A stretch of 64,000 nt of DNA from Diploptera punctata (GCA_030220185.1 JASPKZ010004202.1:996001-1060000); one strand, 5' to 3'. Positions 1-10,542 are shown, counted from the first letter of the stretch. A program made the numbers and translations. Notes: generated from the letters alone by a model not told the origin.

Positions 1-45
1 GCCATGAACCTACGGGTCCAATAGTGCCAGTGAGTAAGTATTACC
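1..45 (+). mobile_element. RTE-1 LINE, 3' terminal fragment
   Basis: The window opens in the terminal sequence shared by all RTE-1 copies (GCCATGAACCTACGGGT ... GTGCCAGTGAG), followed by the short TAAG-type tail. The body of the element lies before the window. Confidence 0.75.
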
Positions 46-628
46 CGTTTAAGGAGTAAGCGCAGTTGTTGACGGAGGGCACTGCAGTCGTGTTTATGCA
101 GGAATAGAACACGTGACACTGCTATCTATGGGTGCAGAGGGGAATGGGACGTGGGACGCTGACAGTGTACACTGCCTTACATGACGTCACGTGTAGCAAC
201 AAACAGAGGTTCCTGATTCTTCCGCCTGCAGAGATATTTTGAATGACTAATAAGTAAGTAACGGGCAGTAAGCCGACGTGCTGTTGACAGTTCGTTACAA
301 TAAGTTGATATTTGGTAATACTATACTTAAAACAAAAAAAGAAAACACAATAATATTACAATTAGATAATACAATTACATTATACATTAATTTACTTATG
401 TAGAATTATTAAGAATTGATGGTATTGCAATTTGCTAACATATTTATTTATTCATGAATGAGTGTTGTTCTTACTTTCCGCGTTTTGTCCAGAAATCTAC
501 CCAAGTTTATCCATTTTCTGGGTTTACCAATAACTCGTAGCATGTCAATCTTTCACGATTTGAATTTAAAAATCTTTCCGGTAATAACTGATGCCTCCAA
601 TATTCTAAATCCTTACATTTTCCTAATA
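46..628. other. No recognised feature
   Basis: AT-rich DNA with short open frames only. I see no coding homology, terminal repeat or family member here. It ends at the left target-site duplication of the SINE at 643. Confidence 0.5.
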
Positions 629-642
629 TATGTATCTTGTGA

Positions 643-985
643 GTCCCGCGCCATAGCCGAGTGGTTAAGGCAGGAAGCCTTGGCGCAGAGCTACGGGACT
701 TGCGCTGGTTCGAGTCTACATGGGGGAAGACATTTTCTCAGGGTATTTCGGTCAGTATGGGACCGGTGCCCACCCAGCATCGTGATGCATTTGGGTAGCT
801 ACAATAAGTAGCGGCTCCAGGTTGAGAAAACCAGCTATAACGGCTGGGGAACTCGACATGCTGACCACATGTCACCCCTACACTGGCTGATTATCATCTA
901 CTTCTGTAATTGACACATGTGGATGTGAGGCCAGCAGCCGGCTGGTAGGCAAAGGGCCTTGTAGGCCTGTCGCGCCAGGAGTTTA
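643..985 (+). mobile_element. SINE A copy 1 (tRNA-derived)
   Basis: The tRNA-like head has a box A-like run TAGCCGAGTGGTTAAGG and a box B-like GGTTCGAGTC. A body of about 270 bp follows, ending CCTGTCGCGCCAGGAG. Target-site duplication TATGTATCTTGTGA lies at 629-642 and again at 1885-1898. The far copy was displaced by a later insertion (986-1876) at the SINE's 3' end. At least five other copies share the same head and end. Confidence 0.85.
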
Positions 986-1876
986 CTGACTGACTGACTG
1001 ATAGTTGACGGTGACGTTGCACCGTCCAGTGTGCTGCATACTGTTTCCCACTGGGATAAACTTGGCAGCAATTCCTTTTTGGCTATCAAGTAGTGGTTGT
1101 GGATTATGTAACCTCAGCCTTTGGTGACATTGTATTTTACCTAACAGGTCTATACCAGAATAATAGTGCAAACCTCTATACTTGTAAGAAGGCATCATAA
1201 ACTACGCCGCCGGCAAGCAGAGAGTCCGAAAGCCGGACAGCGTAGAGTGAGCCACACTTCTCAAAGCAAGTGATCTCGCACTATTATGTGGATGGTCTCT
1301 CCTTTTGAGGTTAACCTGTAAAACACAGGTTAACCAGTCGGCTCATGAAGATGAAACGCTCCATGGGACTAGACAGTTCAGCCAATAAAGGCTGAACATC
1401 CCTGAGAATTTCCTCCCCACGAGCACTTAAGCTACCTGTTAGCAATTGCTGGCCCTTAACTTTAGCAGTGCTATTCTCTTGTGTTGTTCTGGAAGCAGTA
1501 CCAGTCTGTAGAGCTTGAGTGAAGGAAACTCTTGGATCAACCTTCACAGAAGTGAAGGTCTTTCTTTGAGTTGCAGTTGGATTTGGAACAGGATCACTTA
1601 TGGATGGTTTCACTTTTTGGTTTGGAATAGGTTTAGCTACCCTGCTATAAGCTTCAAGGGCCGCCTTGAAAGCAGGGCAGCCTCTAAAGGACGCCGGGTG
1701 ACCGGACTCCTTGCAGTTAGCACATTTAAGCAAAGTTGTGTCTCTCCGCGCTTCGGCCTTTAGGGTACAGTCCTTGTGCCCGTGAGGCCCAGCGCAGATA
1801 ACACAGCGAGGAGCCCGATTACAAGCAGGGAAAGTATGATTGAAAGACTGGCACCGGTAACACTGCTTAAGTCCAG
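986..1876 (-). mobile_element. Gag-only non-LTR element, 5'-truncated
   Basis: An insertion flanked by a 10-bp duplication CAGGAGTTTA (976-985 and 1877-1886) at the end of SINE A copy 1. Read on the minus strand it holds the end of a zinc-knuckle Gag ORF, about 325 bp of 3' sequence, and a (TCAG)n tail at 986-1001. There is no reverse-transcriptase ORF after the Gag stop, so it is either internally deleted or a HAL1-like ORF1-only element. Parts of its 3' region recur at 61040-61335 and 63798-64000. Confidence 0.7.
1311..1874 (-). pseudogene. Gag-like (ORF1) zinc-knuckle protein fragment of a non-LTR element
   Basis: The minus frame is open from the truncation point at about 1876 to the stop at 1311. 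Three CCHC knuckles are visible in the order typical of jockey/I-type ORF1 proteins: CYRCQSFNHTFPAC (CX2CX4HX4C), CVICAGPHGHKDC (CX2CX3HX4C) and CANCKESGHPASFRGC (CX2CX4HX6C). A Ser/Thr/Pro-rich stretch and a C-terminal helix-like segment (EEILRDVQPLLAELSSPMERF) follow. By family knowledge such proteins bind element RNA. The N-terminus is missing because of 5' truncation, so this copy is dead. Confidence 0.8.
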
Positions 1877-1930
1877 CAGGAGTTTATGTATCTTGTGAAT
1901 GTATATAGGGCCTACACTAGCTAATGTATA

Positions 1931-2457
1931 CAGGGTGCTCTAAAATTCCCCTTAGAAACTTCTAGGACGTGGACGGAGTTGATTATTTTCAGAAGTTGAA
2001 ACCTTATCCGTAAACTTACAGTTTCCGTGCTACAGCCGTTTGAAAACATGTTTCTAACGCGACCACTTTTACAAGTAATTTATTAGGAAGCGTGACACAG
2101 TACATCACTTGTTTTACAATTAAACTCATTAATAACCAAAGAAACAAAATGGAAACTGAATCATGACTTGCAATAATAATCCCGGATGCACCCTTCACAA
2201 TACATTTTTGCGGGTTTAAAAATTTCGAAAAAAATTGACATTTTTTGATAATACACCAAGTCTTGGAATACCGATAGACAAATTTTTGATTTAGACGATT
2301 CGCGAAGCTGTTACTTGTTGAGTCACGTGACGTACGTTCAGGCAATGCTTGTTTTCAAACGGCTGTAGCACAGAAACGGTTTCCGATTCTAAATATTATC
2401 AACACAGTCCCCTCTACAAGTCATAGAAGTTTGTAAGGGGAATATTAGAGCACCCTG
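1931..2457. mobile_element. MITE with long terminal inverted repeats, TA target site
   Basis: The left end CAGGGTGCTCTAAAATTCCC is mirrored by GGGGAATATTAGAGCACCCTG at the right end. Flanking TA at 1929-1930 and 2458-2459 fits a Tc1/mariner-type target duplication. A second inverted block (CTACAGCCGTTTGAAAACA at about 2031, and its complement near 2350) extends the fold-back. No transposase frame is recognisable. Confidence 0.85.
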
Positions 2458-2463
2458 TATATG

Positions 2464-3122
2464 CTAGCAAATACCCGGCGTGCGCTGCTACGCCTAAATA
2501 AATGAAATATAAAATGTTAATTAAATAATATGGAACCAAACATGGCGGTTGCAAGTCAGTTTTCAATTTTGTATTTGAGGTAAACCTTCACTTCTAATTG
2601 TCGGATTTCGTCCATTTATGGATAATACCTTCCTCGGTTAATTTTAATAGGATATACTGAGTTTCGTTGTGAAACATCGTAAAAGTGACTGCTAGAGTGA
2701 TTTTTAAATTTTCACTTCAGGTGAATTTCTACATCTGATGGTTTTACAGGGTCCAATTGTGGATCTAAACCATCCAAGGAGCCATTAAAACACGCAAAAA
2801 AAGTCATCAAAATCGGTCCAATCGTTAAGGATTTTTTTAATTTCGGGTTTCAACTAAACCTCCACTTCTAATTGTCGGATTTCGTACATTGTTGGACAAT
2901 ACCTACCTCGGTTTATTTTAATAGGATATACTGAGTTTCGTTGTGAAACATCGAAAATTGTGACCGCTAGAGCGGTTTTTCAATTTTCACTTCAGGTGAA
3001 CTCCTACACATAATGGTTTTAGAGGGCCCAATTGTGAATCTAAAACCATCGAGGGTCCAATCAGACACACACACAAATTTTCAACAAAATCTGTCCAGTC
3101 GTTTAGGAGGAGTTCGGTAACA
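2464..3122 (-). mobile_element. Helitron-like non-autonomous element, 3' end at left
   Basis: On the minus strand the element ends in GGCGT ... ACGCCGGGTATTTGCTAGCA. This has a 5-bp hairpin stem, a spacer of about 9 nt and a CTAG terminus, matching the Helitron 3' pattern. The body contains two diverged tandem segments beginning CTTCTAATTGTCGGATTTCG. The same body recurs at 17403, 23334 and 52625. Confidence 0.6.
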
Positions 3123-3162
3123 AACATGAGTACAGAAGAATTACATAGGCTATATGAAGATA

Positions 3163-3500
3163 GGGGTCCACCGCTGTGGTCTCGAGGTAGCGTGCTGCCT
3201 TTTCATGCAGCGGGCCCCGGGTTCGATCCCCAGTCGGGGCAGTTTTTCTGTGTGTGGTTTTTATTGGGGTTTTTCCTCACCTGTAAGACAAATGTCAGAA
3301 AACTTTAAGGCCCAAACGGTCTCCGAAATCATATGGCCATCATCATCATCCTTATCATTATCATCATCATCCTTCAGCGGTGTGGAAAGCAACGGGAAGC
3401 TACCACACCTACAATTCCCTAGTAAAGCTGCAAAGCATAGCATGAAAATGCTATGATTGCAGTGAAAGAACTGCCCTCGGTCAGACTTACTACGGGCGAA
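3163..3500 (+). mobile_element. SINE B copy 1 (tRNA-derived)
   Basis: The head GTGGTCTCGAGGTAGCGTGC and the box B-like GGGTTCGATCCCC are tRNA-like. A body with CCTCACCTGTAAGACAAATG and a CAT/CTT-rich stretch follows, then an end with GCATAGCATG and CTGCCCTCGG. Other copies lie at 53358, 53686, 62993 and 40407. Confidence 0.85.
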
Positions 3501-4090
3501 TAAAGATACGGGAGGTACAAAATACATGTTTTGGATTTTGTTCCAATAAATTTTAGTCACTAATTACACAAAATAAAGGTAACTGACGTAACAACTAACG
3601 CTTTAACTGGTTTATTTAATTAAAATAATGAGGTTGCAGAAGCCAGAACTGAACTATACGTATTTTGGGCTATGTGAACTTGAAAATAGTTTTTATAGTC
3701 CATATACTAGTTTGGGAAGCAGGGAAGAAACTTCAACTGTCATTTGTTATGTCAAATTTTACGTGGAATTCGCCAATAGCAGGCGGCCATGAGATTGCGG
3801 GGAAAGAACGTACATTTCCTGATTTACATAATTTCCTGCGGTTATAATTGTTCCAGTGGTCAAGTCCACATGTGTCATATGAGTGGACAAAGACAATATC
3901 AACTGCAATATTCCCCGGATACAATGCACGACTCGTTTCCGGAAAATATAGCTATGTGTCCGCAGAGGTTATTTCTGAAGTCTGCAGGAGTAATGACCAG
4001 AGACCAGATTTTAAACGGAAATCCGAACGAAGTAGCTAATGACTTTTTAATTTCTTTTACAAATCTCTACATATTTTAATTGTACGTAGT
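3501..4090. other. No recognised feature
   Basis: Short open frames on both strands, none with recognisable motifs. AT-rich and apparently single-copy in this window. Confidence 0.45.
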
Positions 4091-4285
4091 TATGCATCAA
4101 CCGGGTAAGCTCCATTTAAAAAAAATATGTTGATGTCATCTGTTGCACTGGCTCATAAAGTAAGTGTACCCACACTTTTAGAACCAAATCTTTAAATATA
4201 GCCTTATTATTAAAGAAAATGTAAACACCATCAGAGATTCTATGTTTTGAAAAAATCGGCTATGAAACCAGATCTTCATGAACAA
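4091..4285. repeat. Element X, one-ended copy
   Basis: Begins with the terminal sequence TATGCATCAACCGGGTAAGC. About 190 bp then match, in reverse complement, 37190-37396 of the complete copy, including the shared stretch around CATCAGAGATTCTATGTTTTG. Confidence 0.6.
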
Positions 4286-4352
4286 ACTAACTAAATTAAA
4301 ATATAAAATTATGGAATATTCACCTGAAAGGTCCGTCTCCTCAACTTAATTA

Positions 4353-4640
4353 GTTATTTAACTGTAGCGCTTTCGGGACTTGTCCCATCATCAGCAGGAT
4401 TCAAAACTGGTGTTTCACTGAAGATCTGGTAGAGGGGGTTACACGTACTGGGTTCGTTTTCGTTTATCAGATGGTCATTCTTGTGAACTACTTTCAAAAT
4501 GTCCATCTCCTTGAGTACGTTTATCTTCGCTGGATTATTTTCTCTGTGCATTACTGTTAGGGTGTTTTCAATATTTAACATGCGATGTCCTCCATGGATA
4601 ACGTGTTTTGCATAGCTTGATTTTCCTTCTGCGTGAATAT
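4353..4640 (-). repeat. Possible Penelope-type flank
   Basis: Contains TAGCGCTTTCGGGACTTGTCCCATCATCAGC. That layout (a CTGATGATGGGACAAGTCCCGAAAGCG-like run on the minus strand) is one I associate with regulatory ends of Penelope-like elements. No coding domain is visible, so the call is tentative. Confidence 0.25.
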
Positions 4641-4676
4641 AGTCTCAAAAATGTTCTTTAAATCAGTAAAATTGGA

Positions 4677-5293
4677 TCCTGAAAGAGGGAGAGATAGAGA
4701 GAAAAAAGTAGAGATTAAGAGAAAGACATGATAAGTGAAGAGAGAAAAAGAGAAAGGGAGAGATAAAGAGAACGAAAATAGGATATAAACAGAAAATGGA
4801 AAAAGAGGGAAAAGGATTGAATGGGAAAGAAAGGGAGAAGTAGAAACAGAAAATAAGGGAGATAAAAGGAAAGAGAGAAAAATATAAAGGGAAAGAGAAA
4901 GTGTAACAAAAGGAAGAGATAAGGAAAAAGGGAAAGATGAGAGAAAAAGGGTAAGGTAAAGTGATCCCACTACAGGCCTCAGGAGGCTCTTGGGGTAGTA
5001 GGAGGTTAAAGCTCCCACTTTTTCTAGACAATCGGCACTTAATGTCAGCACTGCGTGAAGGCCGCCTTTACCCCATAACAAGCGTCCGGTATTCATTTCC
5101 ATTAGAGGCTGAGTCGAACCCAGGGTCATACTGCCTCCAGAAGTTTAAAAATTCGGACTCCATGGGACTCGAATCCTCGACCTTCCGGCTTGTAGCGTAC
5201 TACCTTAAACACCACGCAACGGCGTGCCCCATGAGAGAAAAACGGAGAGCTATAAAAAGAGAGAAAAAGAGAAATAAAGATAAAGAGAGACAT
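4677..5293 (+). repeat. Polypurine (GA-rich) tract split by a SINE
   Basis: About 270 bases of nearly pure purine on the + strand (GAGAGATAGAGAGAAAAAAG and similar) from 4677 to 4948. The tract resumes at 5231-5293 after the SINE C insertion. The opposite strand gives low-complexity SLSLPF-like frames that are not genes. Confidence 0.85.
4949..5230 (-). mobile_element. SINE C copy 1 (tRNA-derived)
   Basis: On the minus strand the tRNA-like head starts GGGGCACGCCG and carries a box B-like GGTTCGAGTCCC. The body ends GGCCTGTAGTGGGATC. A perfect 12-bp target-site duplication ATGAGAGAAAAA lies at 4937-4948 and 5231-5242, inside the polypurine tract. Confidence 0.85.
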
Positions 5294-5562
5294 TAACTGT
5301 GGGTTATATTGGATTCGAGTTATTGATGTAGGATTGAAAAAAGCAAAGTATTCTTTCCCAGACGGTTTGACACGTACAAGTTCATAGTAGCAAGTGACCT
5401 CGCTCTCTATCGTTATGTCCGTCATTACCACTGACATATACCACATGGACTGTATGTCTGTCTGCTAGTTACCTGTGAAACCCATAAGCGTACTCTAACT
5501 CGCTATTATTTTCCTTGGTTTAACCTCTCCTTTTGTAGGTCTACATTTCTTTAAGTGAACGT
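5294..5562. other. No recognised feature
   Basis: Short spacer between the purine tract and an RTE-1 fragment. No motif seen. Confidence 0.4.
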
Positions 5563-5697
5563 GGTGCATGGAAGCTTCTTGTAGGAAAACCAGAGGGAAA
5601 ACGCCCAGTTGGTAGACCAAGAATGAGGTTGCAGAATAACATTTTCCATGATTTGAGGGAAGAAAATTATACAACCTCGAGACCACAGCGGTGGACT
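5563..5697 (+). mobile_element. RTE-1 fragment abutting a SINE B head fragment
   Basis: 5563-5676 encodes the RTE-1 stretch WKLLVGKPEGKRPVGRPRMR in degraded form. From 5677 the sequence ACCTCGAGACCACAGCGGTGGAC is the minus-strand head of SINE B. Confidence 0.7.
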
Positions 5698-5714
5698 CTA
5701 TGCATATATGAGTA

Positions 5715-5880
5715 TCTTGTCTTAAGTGTCCGTGTTGTTACTTAGGTGTCCTTAGTTGCGTGTTAGATATCTCATTGAGTCTGTGTGTTGACCACATGCC
5801 ATCCATGGCATCTACGAGGAAATAAGGTAACTAAATTAGCTTGGTCTAGTAACTCCTTACAAATGAGAGTCTACGGCTCA
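5715..5880 (+). mobile_element. SINE D partial copy
   Basis: Matches the 3' part of the SINE D copy at 41830 through TGTTAGATATCTCATTGAGTC, TTGACCACATGCCAT and GGCTCAACAATG. The head is missing. Confidence 0.5.
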
Positions 5881-6255
5881 ACAATGTGCCTACGTCATTA
5901 TAGATAGATAGATATATTATTGGGGTAACGTAACTCCGCCATGCAGGTGCTCCAACCTAAGAAATAGATTACAATTCCGCCAGTGCCAGGAGAGAAAGCC
6001 AGAAATGTTATAAAAGGTGGCATTGGACAAAAAATATACTTTTTAATTCTAGGTTTAACAGTAAAAAATGTTATTAATTTTTTAATTAGAATGAGTCAAT
6101 ATTTTTGTAACGCATGCTACATTATAATTCCTAACTTTTCCTACTTCAATAATATCGCTCAACAGCCATAAGCACATTCCCTCCATGTCCGATAAGCTGT
6201 GGCACAAGTAATATATACATAAATAAACCCATGAATAAACTGCATATTTTACTCT
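5881..6255. other. No recognised feature
   Basis: AT-rich spacer with a 62-codon open frame of no recognisable family. Confidence 0.4.
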
Positions 6256-6800
6256 TTCTAAGTGGCTCTATTGAACCCGTAGATTCATGGCCGAGAGGAT
6301 ATACGCTCTCCATACATCCCTATCCTGAGCTAATGTTTTCCAATCATCATCATCAACAACAACAAGGATTAAGCCCAATTGCATGTTCCGATCTCATTAT
6401 AGGTCGAATTGGTCCTTCCATCTCTTCAATGGTCTTCCCAACACTCTTCTCCCTTTTGGTTTATAATTATACATTCTTCTTGGTATGCGCTGTTCATTCA
6501 TTCGTAATACGTGCTGAAGGTAAGCATTTTGATAATATTGTATTCTCTCACAGAGATTAAATATTTTTCCGATTGAGGGTCTTTCCACTTCTCAGCGGTT
6601 GCCCTTTTACCAGATTAAATATATTAAGTTTTCCAATCATCCCCTGTATAATTTACTTCCCTCAAATCATGGAAAATATTATTCTACAACCTCATTCTTG
6701 GTCTACGAACTGGAAGGTTTCCCTCTGGTTTTCCTACAAGAAGCTTCCATTCCCCATTCTTGCCACATGTCCTGCCCATCGCAGTCTATGACACTTGTAA
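6256..6800 (-). mobile_element. RTE-1 LINE fragment, split by an RTE-2 insertion
   Basis: 6256-6347 and 6628-6800 are consecutive pieces of the RTE-1 3' coding region on the minus strand (PEGKRPVGRPRMRW block; GTAGATTCATGGCC end). The gap is an RTE-2 piece flanked by a 13-bp duplication GTTTTCCAATCAT (6335-6347 and 6628-6640). Confidence 0.8.
6348..6627 (-). mobile_element. RTE-2 LINE 3' fragment nested in RTE-1
   Basis: On the minus strand it encodes a reverse-transcriptase tail with HVLRM, IPRRMYNYKPKGRR and LGRPLKRWKDQ, then a stop and a TTGTTGTTGATGATG tail. It is 5'-truncated and flanked by the 13-bp duplication described for its host. Confidence 0.8.
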
Positions 6801-7231
6801 ATGATAGTGCTTTCCAGGGAGAATCTAATGACACCACAAAGTCCAATTGAACAAAAAGTGACTTACTTGGTTCTTTCCTTGTACGCTTCAAATAATATCA
6901 GGTTCCGTGTGAACAAGTTCAGTGGATGAACGAACTATTGAAGAAGCAAGTAGCAATTATTATTCTTCCGATAAGAAGTCGCCTAAGTGATAAGCTAGCG
7001 ATAGTAACATTTCATGTGGGGACGGCGGAAGTTATGACAAGACTTGCTTATCGGTGTTCACCTCCCACAAGTCTTGTTCACCTGCAATTGTCACTATCTA
7101 CTTTCTCTATAAACATGAACATGTTCAACATGTCCACTATTTATATGTACGTGAACACCTCCCTAAAATAAAGTTGTATATTATTATTTTGGATTTTTTA
7201 GAAAACACAAAAAACTGCACATTACCCCAGG
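6801..7231. other. No recognised feature
   Basis: Contains short direct repeats around GACTTGCTTATCGGTGTTCACCTCCCACAAGTCTTG, an imperfect inverted repeat near 7040-7080. No family recognised. Confidence 0.35.
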
Positions 7232-7695
7232 TGAATGGAGAAACTTATGGATGCGAAACATGGACTCTTACTTTAAGGGAGGAAAGGAGATTACAAGTAT
7301 TTGAGAATAAAGTTCTTAGGAAAATTTTTGGACCAAAGAGAGATGAACAGACAGGTGAATGGGGAAGACTACATAATAATGAACTACATGGTCTTTATAG
7401 GAAGCCAGATATAATGAGAACAGTTAAGTCTCGTAGACTGCGATGGGCAGGGCATGTGGTGCGTATGGGGGATAAAAGAAGTGGATGGAAGCCTCTTGTA
7501 GGAAAACCAGAGGGAAAACGCCCAGTTGGTAGACCAAGAATGAGGTGGGAGAACAACATTAACTATGATTTGAGGAAAGTAGATTATACAGGGAATAATT
7601 GGAAAGCATTAGCTCAGGATAGGGATGTATGGAGAGCTTTTATGTCCGCGCGGCCATGAACCTACGTTTCCATAGTGCCACTGAGTTAGTTCATT
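7232..7695 (+). mobile_element. RTE-1 LINE 3' fragment with open frame
   Basis: Encodes the RTE-1 C-terminal block in one frame, ending at 7659: CETWTLTLREERRLQVFEN, KVLRKIFGPKRDEQTGEW, RRLRWAGHVVRM and GRPRMRWENNINYDL. The terminal CCATAGTGCCACTGAGTTAG follows. By family knowledge this follows the reverse-transcriptase core. The core itself is absent here. Confidence 0.85.
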
Positions 7696-7932
7696 TTAAT
7701 TTGTTTCCATGGAAGGATCTTCATAATCAATGACAAGACTGAAGATAAGATAAATGTGCAGAGGACCAATGACCTTGTGAAAGGGAGAGTAATTTAATCG
7801 ATACAGAGAAATGCCTTCAAGATGCATCCGACTCACACCTGCTTCTTACTCCGACACACTATGAGGTGCCCCGCCAAGTGTCCAGAACCAACATTGAATT
7901 GTTATAAATAAAAATAATAATAAAGGTATCGT

Positions 7933-8045
7933 AATGCAGTTTTACAGTCTTGTAGACTGCGATGTGCAGGATATGTGGCACGAATCTTGAATGAAAGAGG
8001 GGATGGAAATCCCTTGCAGGAAAACAGGAGAGGAAAGCGTCCAGT
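7933..8045 (+). mobile_element. RTE-1 degraded fragment
   Basis: Resembles the RLRWAGHVARM and KPEGKRP blocks at nucleotide level (GTAGACTGCGATGTGCAGG) with several indels. It ends where the minus-strand copy tail begins. Confidence 0.55.
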
Positions 8046-8937
8046 ACTTACTTACTTACTTACTTACTCACTGGCACTATCGAACCCGTAGGTTCATGGC
8101 CGCACGGACATAAGCCCTCCATACATCCCTATCCTGTGCTAATGTTTTCCAATCATTCCCTGTATAATCTACTTCCCTCAAATCATAGTTAATGTTGTTC
8201 TCCCACCTCATTCTTGGTCTACCAACTGGGCGTTTTCCTTCTGGCTTTCCTACAAGAAGCTTCCATGCAAGTCTTTCATTCCCCATACGCGCAACATGTC
8301 CTGCCCATCGCAGTCTACGGGACTTAACTGTTCTTATTATATCTGGCCTCCTATAAAGACCACGTAGTTCATTGTTATGTAGTCTTCTCCATTCACCTGT
8401 CTGTTCATCTCTCTTTGGTCCAAAAATTTTCCTAAGAACTTTATTCTCAAATACTCGTAATCTCCTTTCCTCCCTTAAAGTAAGAGTCCATGTTTCGCAC
8501 CCATATAATATAACTGGTAGAATAATAGTTTTATATATTTTCAGCTTAACGTTTTTTGAAAGGAGTTGGGACATCAAAAGTCTCTGCAATGCATAATAGC
8601 ATGCATTTCCAGAATTGAGCCTATGTTTAATTTCTTTGTGCATCTCATTCCTATTTGTGATTATTGTTCCTAGGTATTTGAATTCAGCCAATTCCTCAAA
8701 ATTTCCCTCATTTGTCATTAGCTGTCCATTTCCATTATATAATGTATTTCTACGTGTGACCATATATTTAGTTTTACTGATATTTACTTCCAGTCCTAAT
8801 TTCTTAGTGTTACTCAATAGTGTGTGCGTGTTGGCCGTTAGTATCTCCTCGCTATCGGCCAGTAGTACTACATCATCAGCATAAACTAACAGCTTATTAA
8901 TACCATTCAGTTGTGTCCAGTACATTGTATTTTATTG
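8046..8937 (-). mobile_element. RTE-1 LINE, longest copy, with YADD reverse-transcriptase motif
   Basis: The minus frame 8925-8077 is open for 282 codons. It begins near the catalytic motif LLVYADDVVLLADSEE and runs through SKTKYM, FKYLGTIITNRNEM, YGCETWTLTLREERRL, LRWAGHVARM and GRPRMRWENN. The 3' end (CTATCGAACCCGTAGGTTCA in reverse) is followed by an (ACTT)n-type tail at 8046-8069. The family resembles RTE-clade LINEs, by the tandem-repeat tail and this tail domain. The 5' part, including endonuclease and most of the RT, is missing. Confidence 0.85.
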
Positions 8938-9335
8938 TAAGCCCATGTTTTCCCTTTACAGAGATTTAGGCGCTCTCCCCCTACAGGCAAGAATTTGAAC
9001 CATACTAATTTAGTTACACTTGTTTTTGTATAGATGCCATTTTGAGTGGTCCGTGGTCAGCGTTCCGCCTCATACTGACATCTAGGAAACCAAGGTAGTA
9101 CTAGGACGGGAAAATTCGGTAAATTTTGCTTAGAGGTCTTTTCATTCAGGCTTAAGGACTTTTTACGAGCCTGAAAATTTTCAGACTCGGGACCCACGGC
9201 TTAAAGTCCCTCTTGGAGGACTTGCTCCTTGGATTTTTCCGTCCTAAAAAATCCATCGACCCCGGCCAGGTTTGAACCCGCGACCCTCGGAACCAGAGGC
9301 ATGGAGCATAACCACTAGTCCACCGCGGTCGACTA
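8938..9335 (-). mobile_element. SINE D copy 1 (tRNA-derived), near full length
   Basis: The minus-strand head reads ACCGCGGTGGACTAGTGGTTATG with box B-like GGGTTCAAACC. The body includes GACTTTAAGCCGTGGGTCCC and ends near TAAGGGAAAACATGGGC. It shares head and body with 41830. Confidence 0.75.
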
Positions 9336-9356
9336 GTGTCCAGTAGATAGGTAGAT

Positions 9357-9488
9357 GATTGTCAACTATGATTTGAGGAAGGTAAATTGTACAGGTTATG
9401 ATTGGAGAAATTAGCTCAGAATAGGGATATATGGAGAGCTTATGTACAAGAGGACATGAATCTAAGTGTTCGGTAGTGCTAGTTAACT
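9357..9488 (+). mobile_element. RTE-1 3' fragment
   Basis: Degraded ENNINYDLREVDYTG block, GGATATATGGAGAGCTTATG, and an altered 3' terminus TTCGGTAGTGCTAG. Confidence 0.65.
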
Positions 9489-9804
9489 ACACCCAACAGA
9501 CAGCTAGTCTGGAAGCATTAATTTCCATTGTTAATGACATTTAATTTACGAGTGGAATGTAAAGTGAAAACAGCTGTTGTAGGAAGTAACGGAGTAAAAC
9601 CCATATGTACCCACTTACTGGGAGGACCGGATGTAGAGTTGCAAGACAACATAAAAACTGAACCCTGCACGTATCGCACGTGAGGAAGCAGCTGTTACCA
9701 CCCCTCAATCCTCCCTAATATTATCTTCTCCCACCTTTCTATATTTACGAGATAAATGCTTGTTTTTGCGGTTCCTTCACGTCTTTCCATAGATTCATTT
9801 AAAA
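9489..9804. other. No recognised feature
   Basis: Non-coding spacer with no recognised repeat. Confidence 0.4.
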
Positions 9805-10538
9805 CACACAAACTAACTAATTCACTGGCACTATCGAACCCGTAGGTTCATAGCCGCGCGGAGATAAGCTCTCCATACATCCCTATCCTGAGCCAATGTT
9901 CTCTGACCATCCCCTGTATAATCCACTTCCCTGAAATCATAGTTAATGTTATTCTTCCACCTCATTCTTGGTCTACCAACTGGGCGTTTTCCCTCTGGCT
10001 TTCCTACAAGAAGCTTCCATGCAAGTCTTTCATTCCCCATTCGTGCCACATGCCCTGTCCGTCGCAGTCTACGAGACTTAACAGTTCTTATTAAATCTGG
10101 CTTCCTATAAAGACCATGTAGATCACTGTTATGTAGTCTTCTCCATTCATCTGTCTGTTCATCTCTCTTTGATCCAAAAATTTTCCTAAGTACTTTATTC
10201 TCAGATACTGGTAAACTCCTTTCCTCCCTTAAAGTAAGAGTCCATGTTTCGCACCCATATAATATAACTGGTAGAATAATAGTTTTATGTATTTTCAGTT
10301 TAACGTTTTTTGAAAGGCGTTGGAACATCAAGAGTCTCTGTAATGCATAATAGCACGCATTTCCAAAATTGAGCCTATGTTTAATTTCTTTGTGCATCTC
10401 ATTCCTATTTGTGTTTATTGTTCGTAGGTATTTGAATTCAGCCACTTCCTCAAAATTTCCCTCATTTGTCATTAGCTGTCCATTTCCATTATATAATGCA
10501 TTTCTATATGTGACCATATATTTAGTTTTATTGATATT

Positions 10539-10542
<4 letters not shown>
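9805..10542 (-). mobile_element. RTE-1 LINE fragment
   Basis: The minus frame is open to 9831 and carries NINKTKYMVTYRN, FKYLRTINTNRNEM, YGCETWTLTLREER, SRRLRRTGHVARM and GRPRMRWKNN. It starts just downstream of the YADD motif and is truncated there by an (AT)n run. Confidence 0.85.

Noticed and set aside
4575..5129. 184-codon minus frame rich in Ser, Leu, Pro and Phe (membrane-like)
   Set aside because: It is the pyrimidine strand of the GA tract plus a SINE. The hydrophobic look comes from low complexity.
8077..8925. 282-codon minus frame as a host gene
   Set aside because: It carries a YADD reverse-transcriptase motif and is one of more than fifteen RTE-1 copies in this window.
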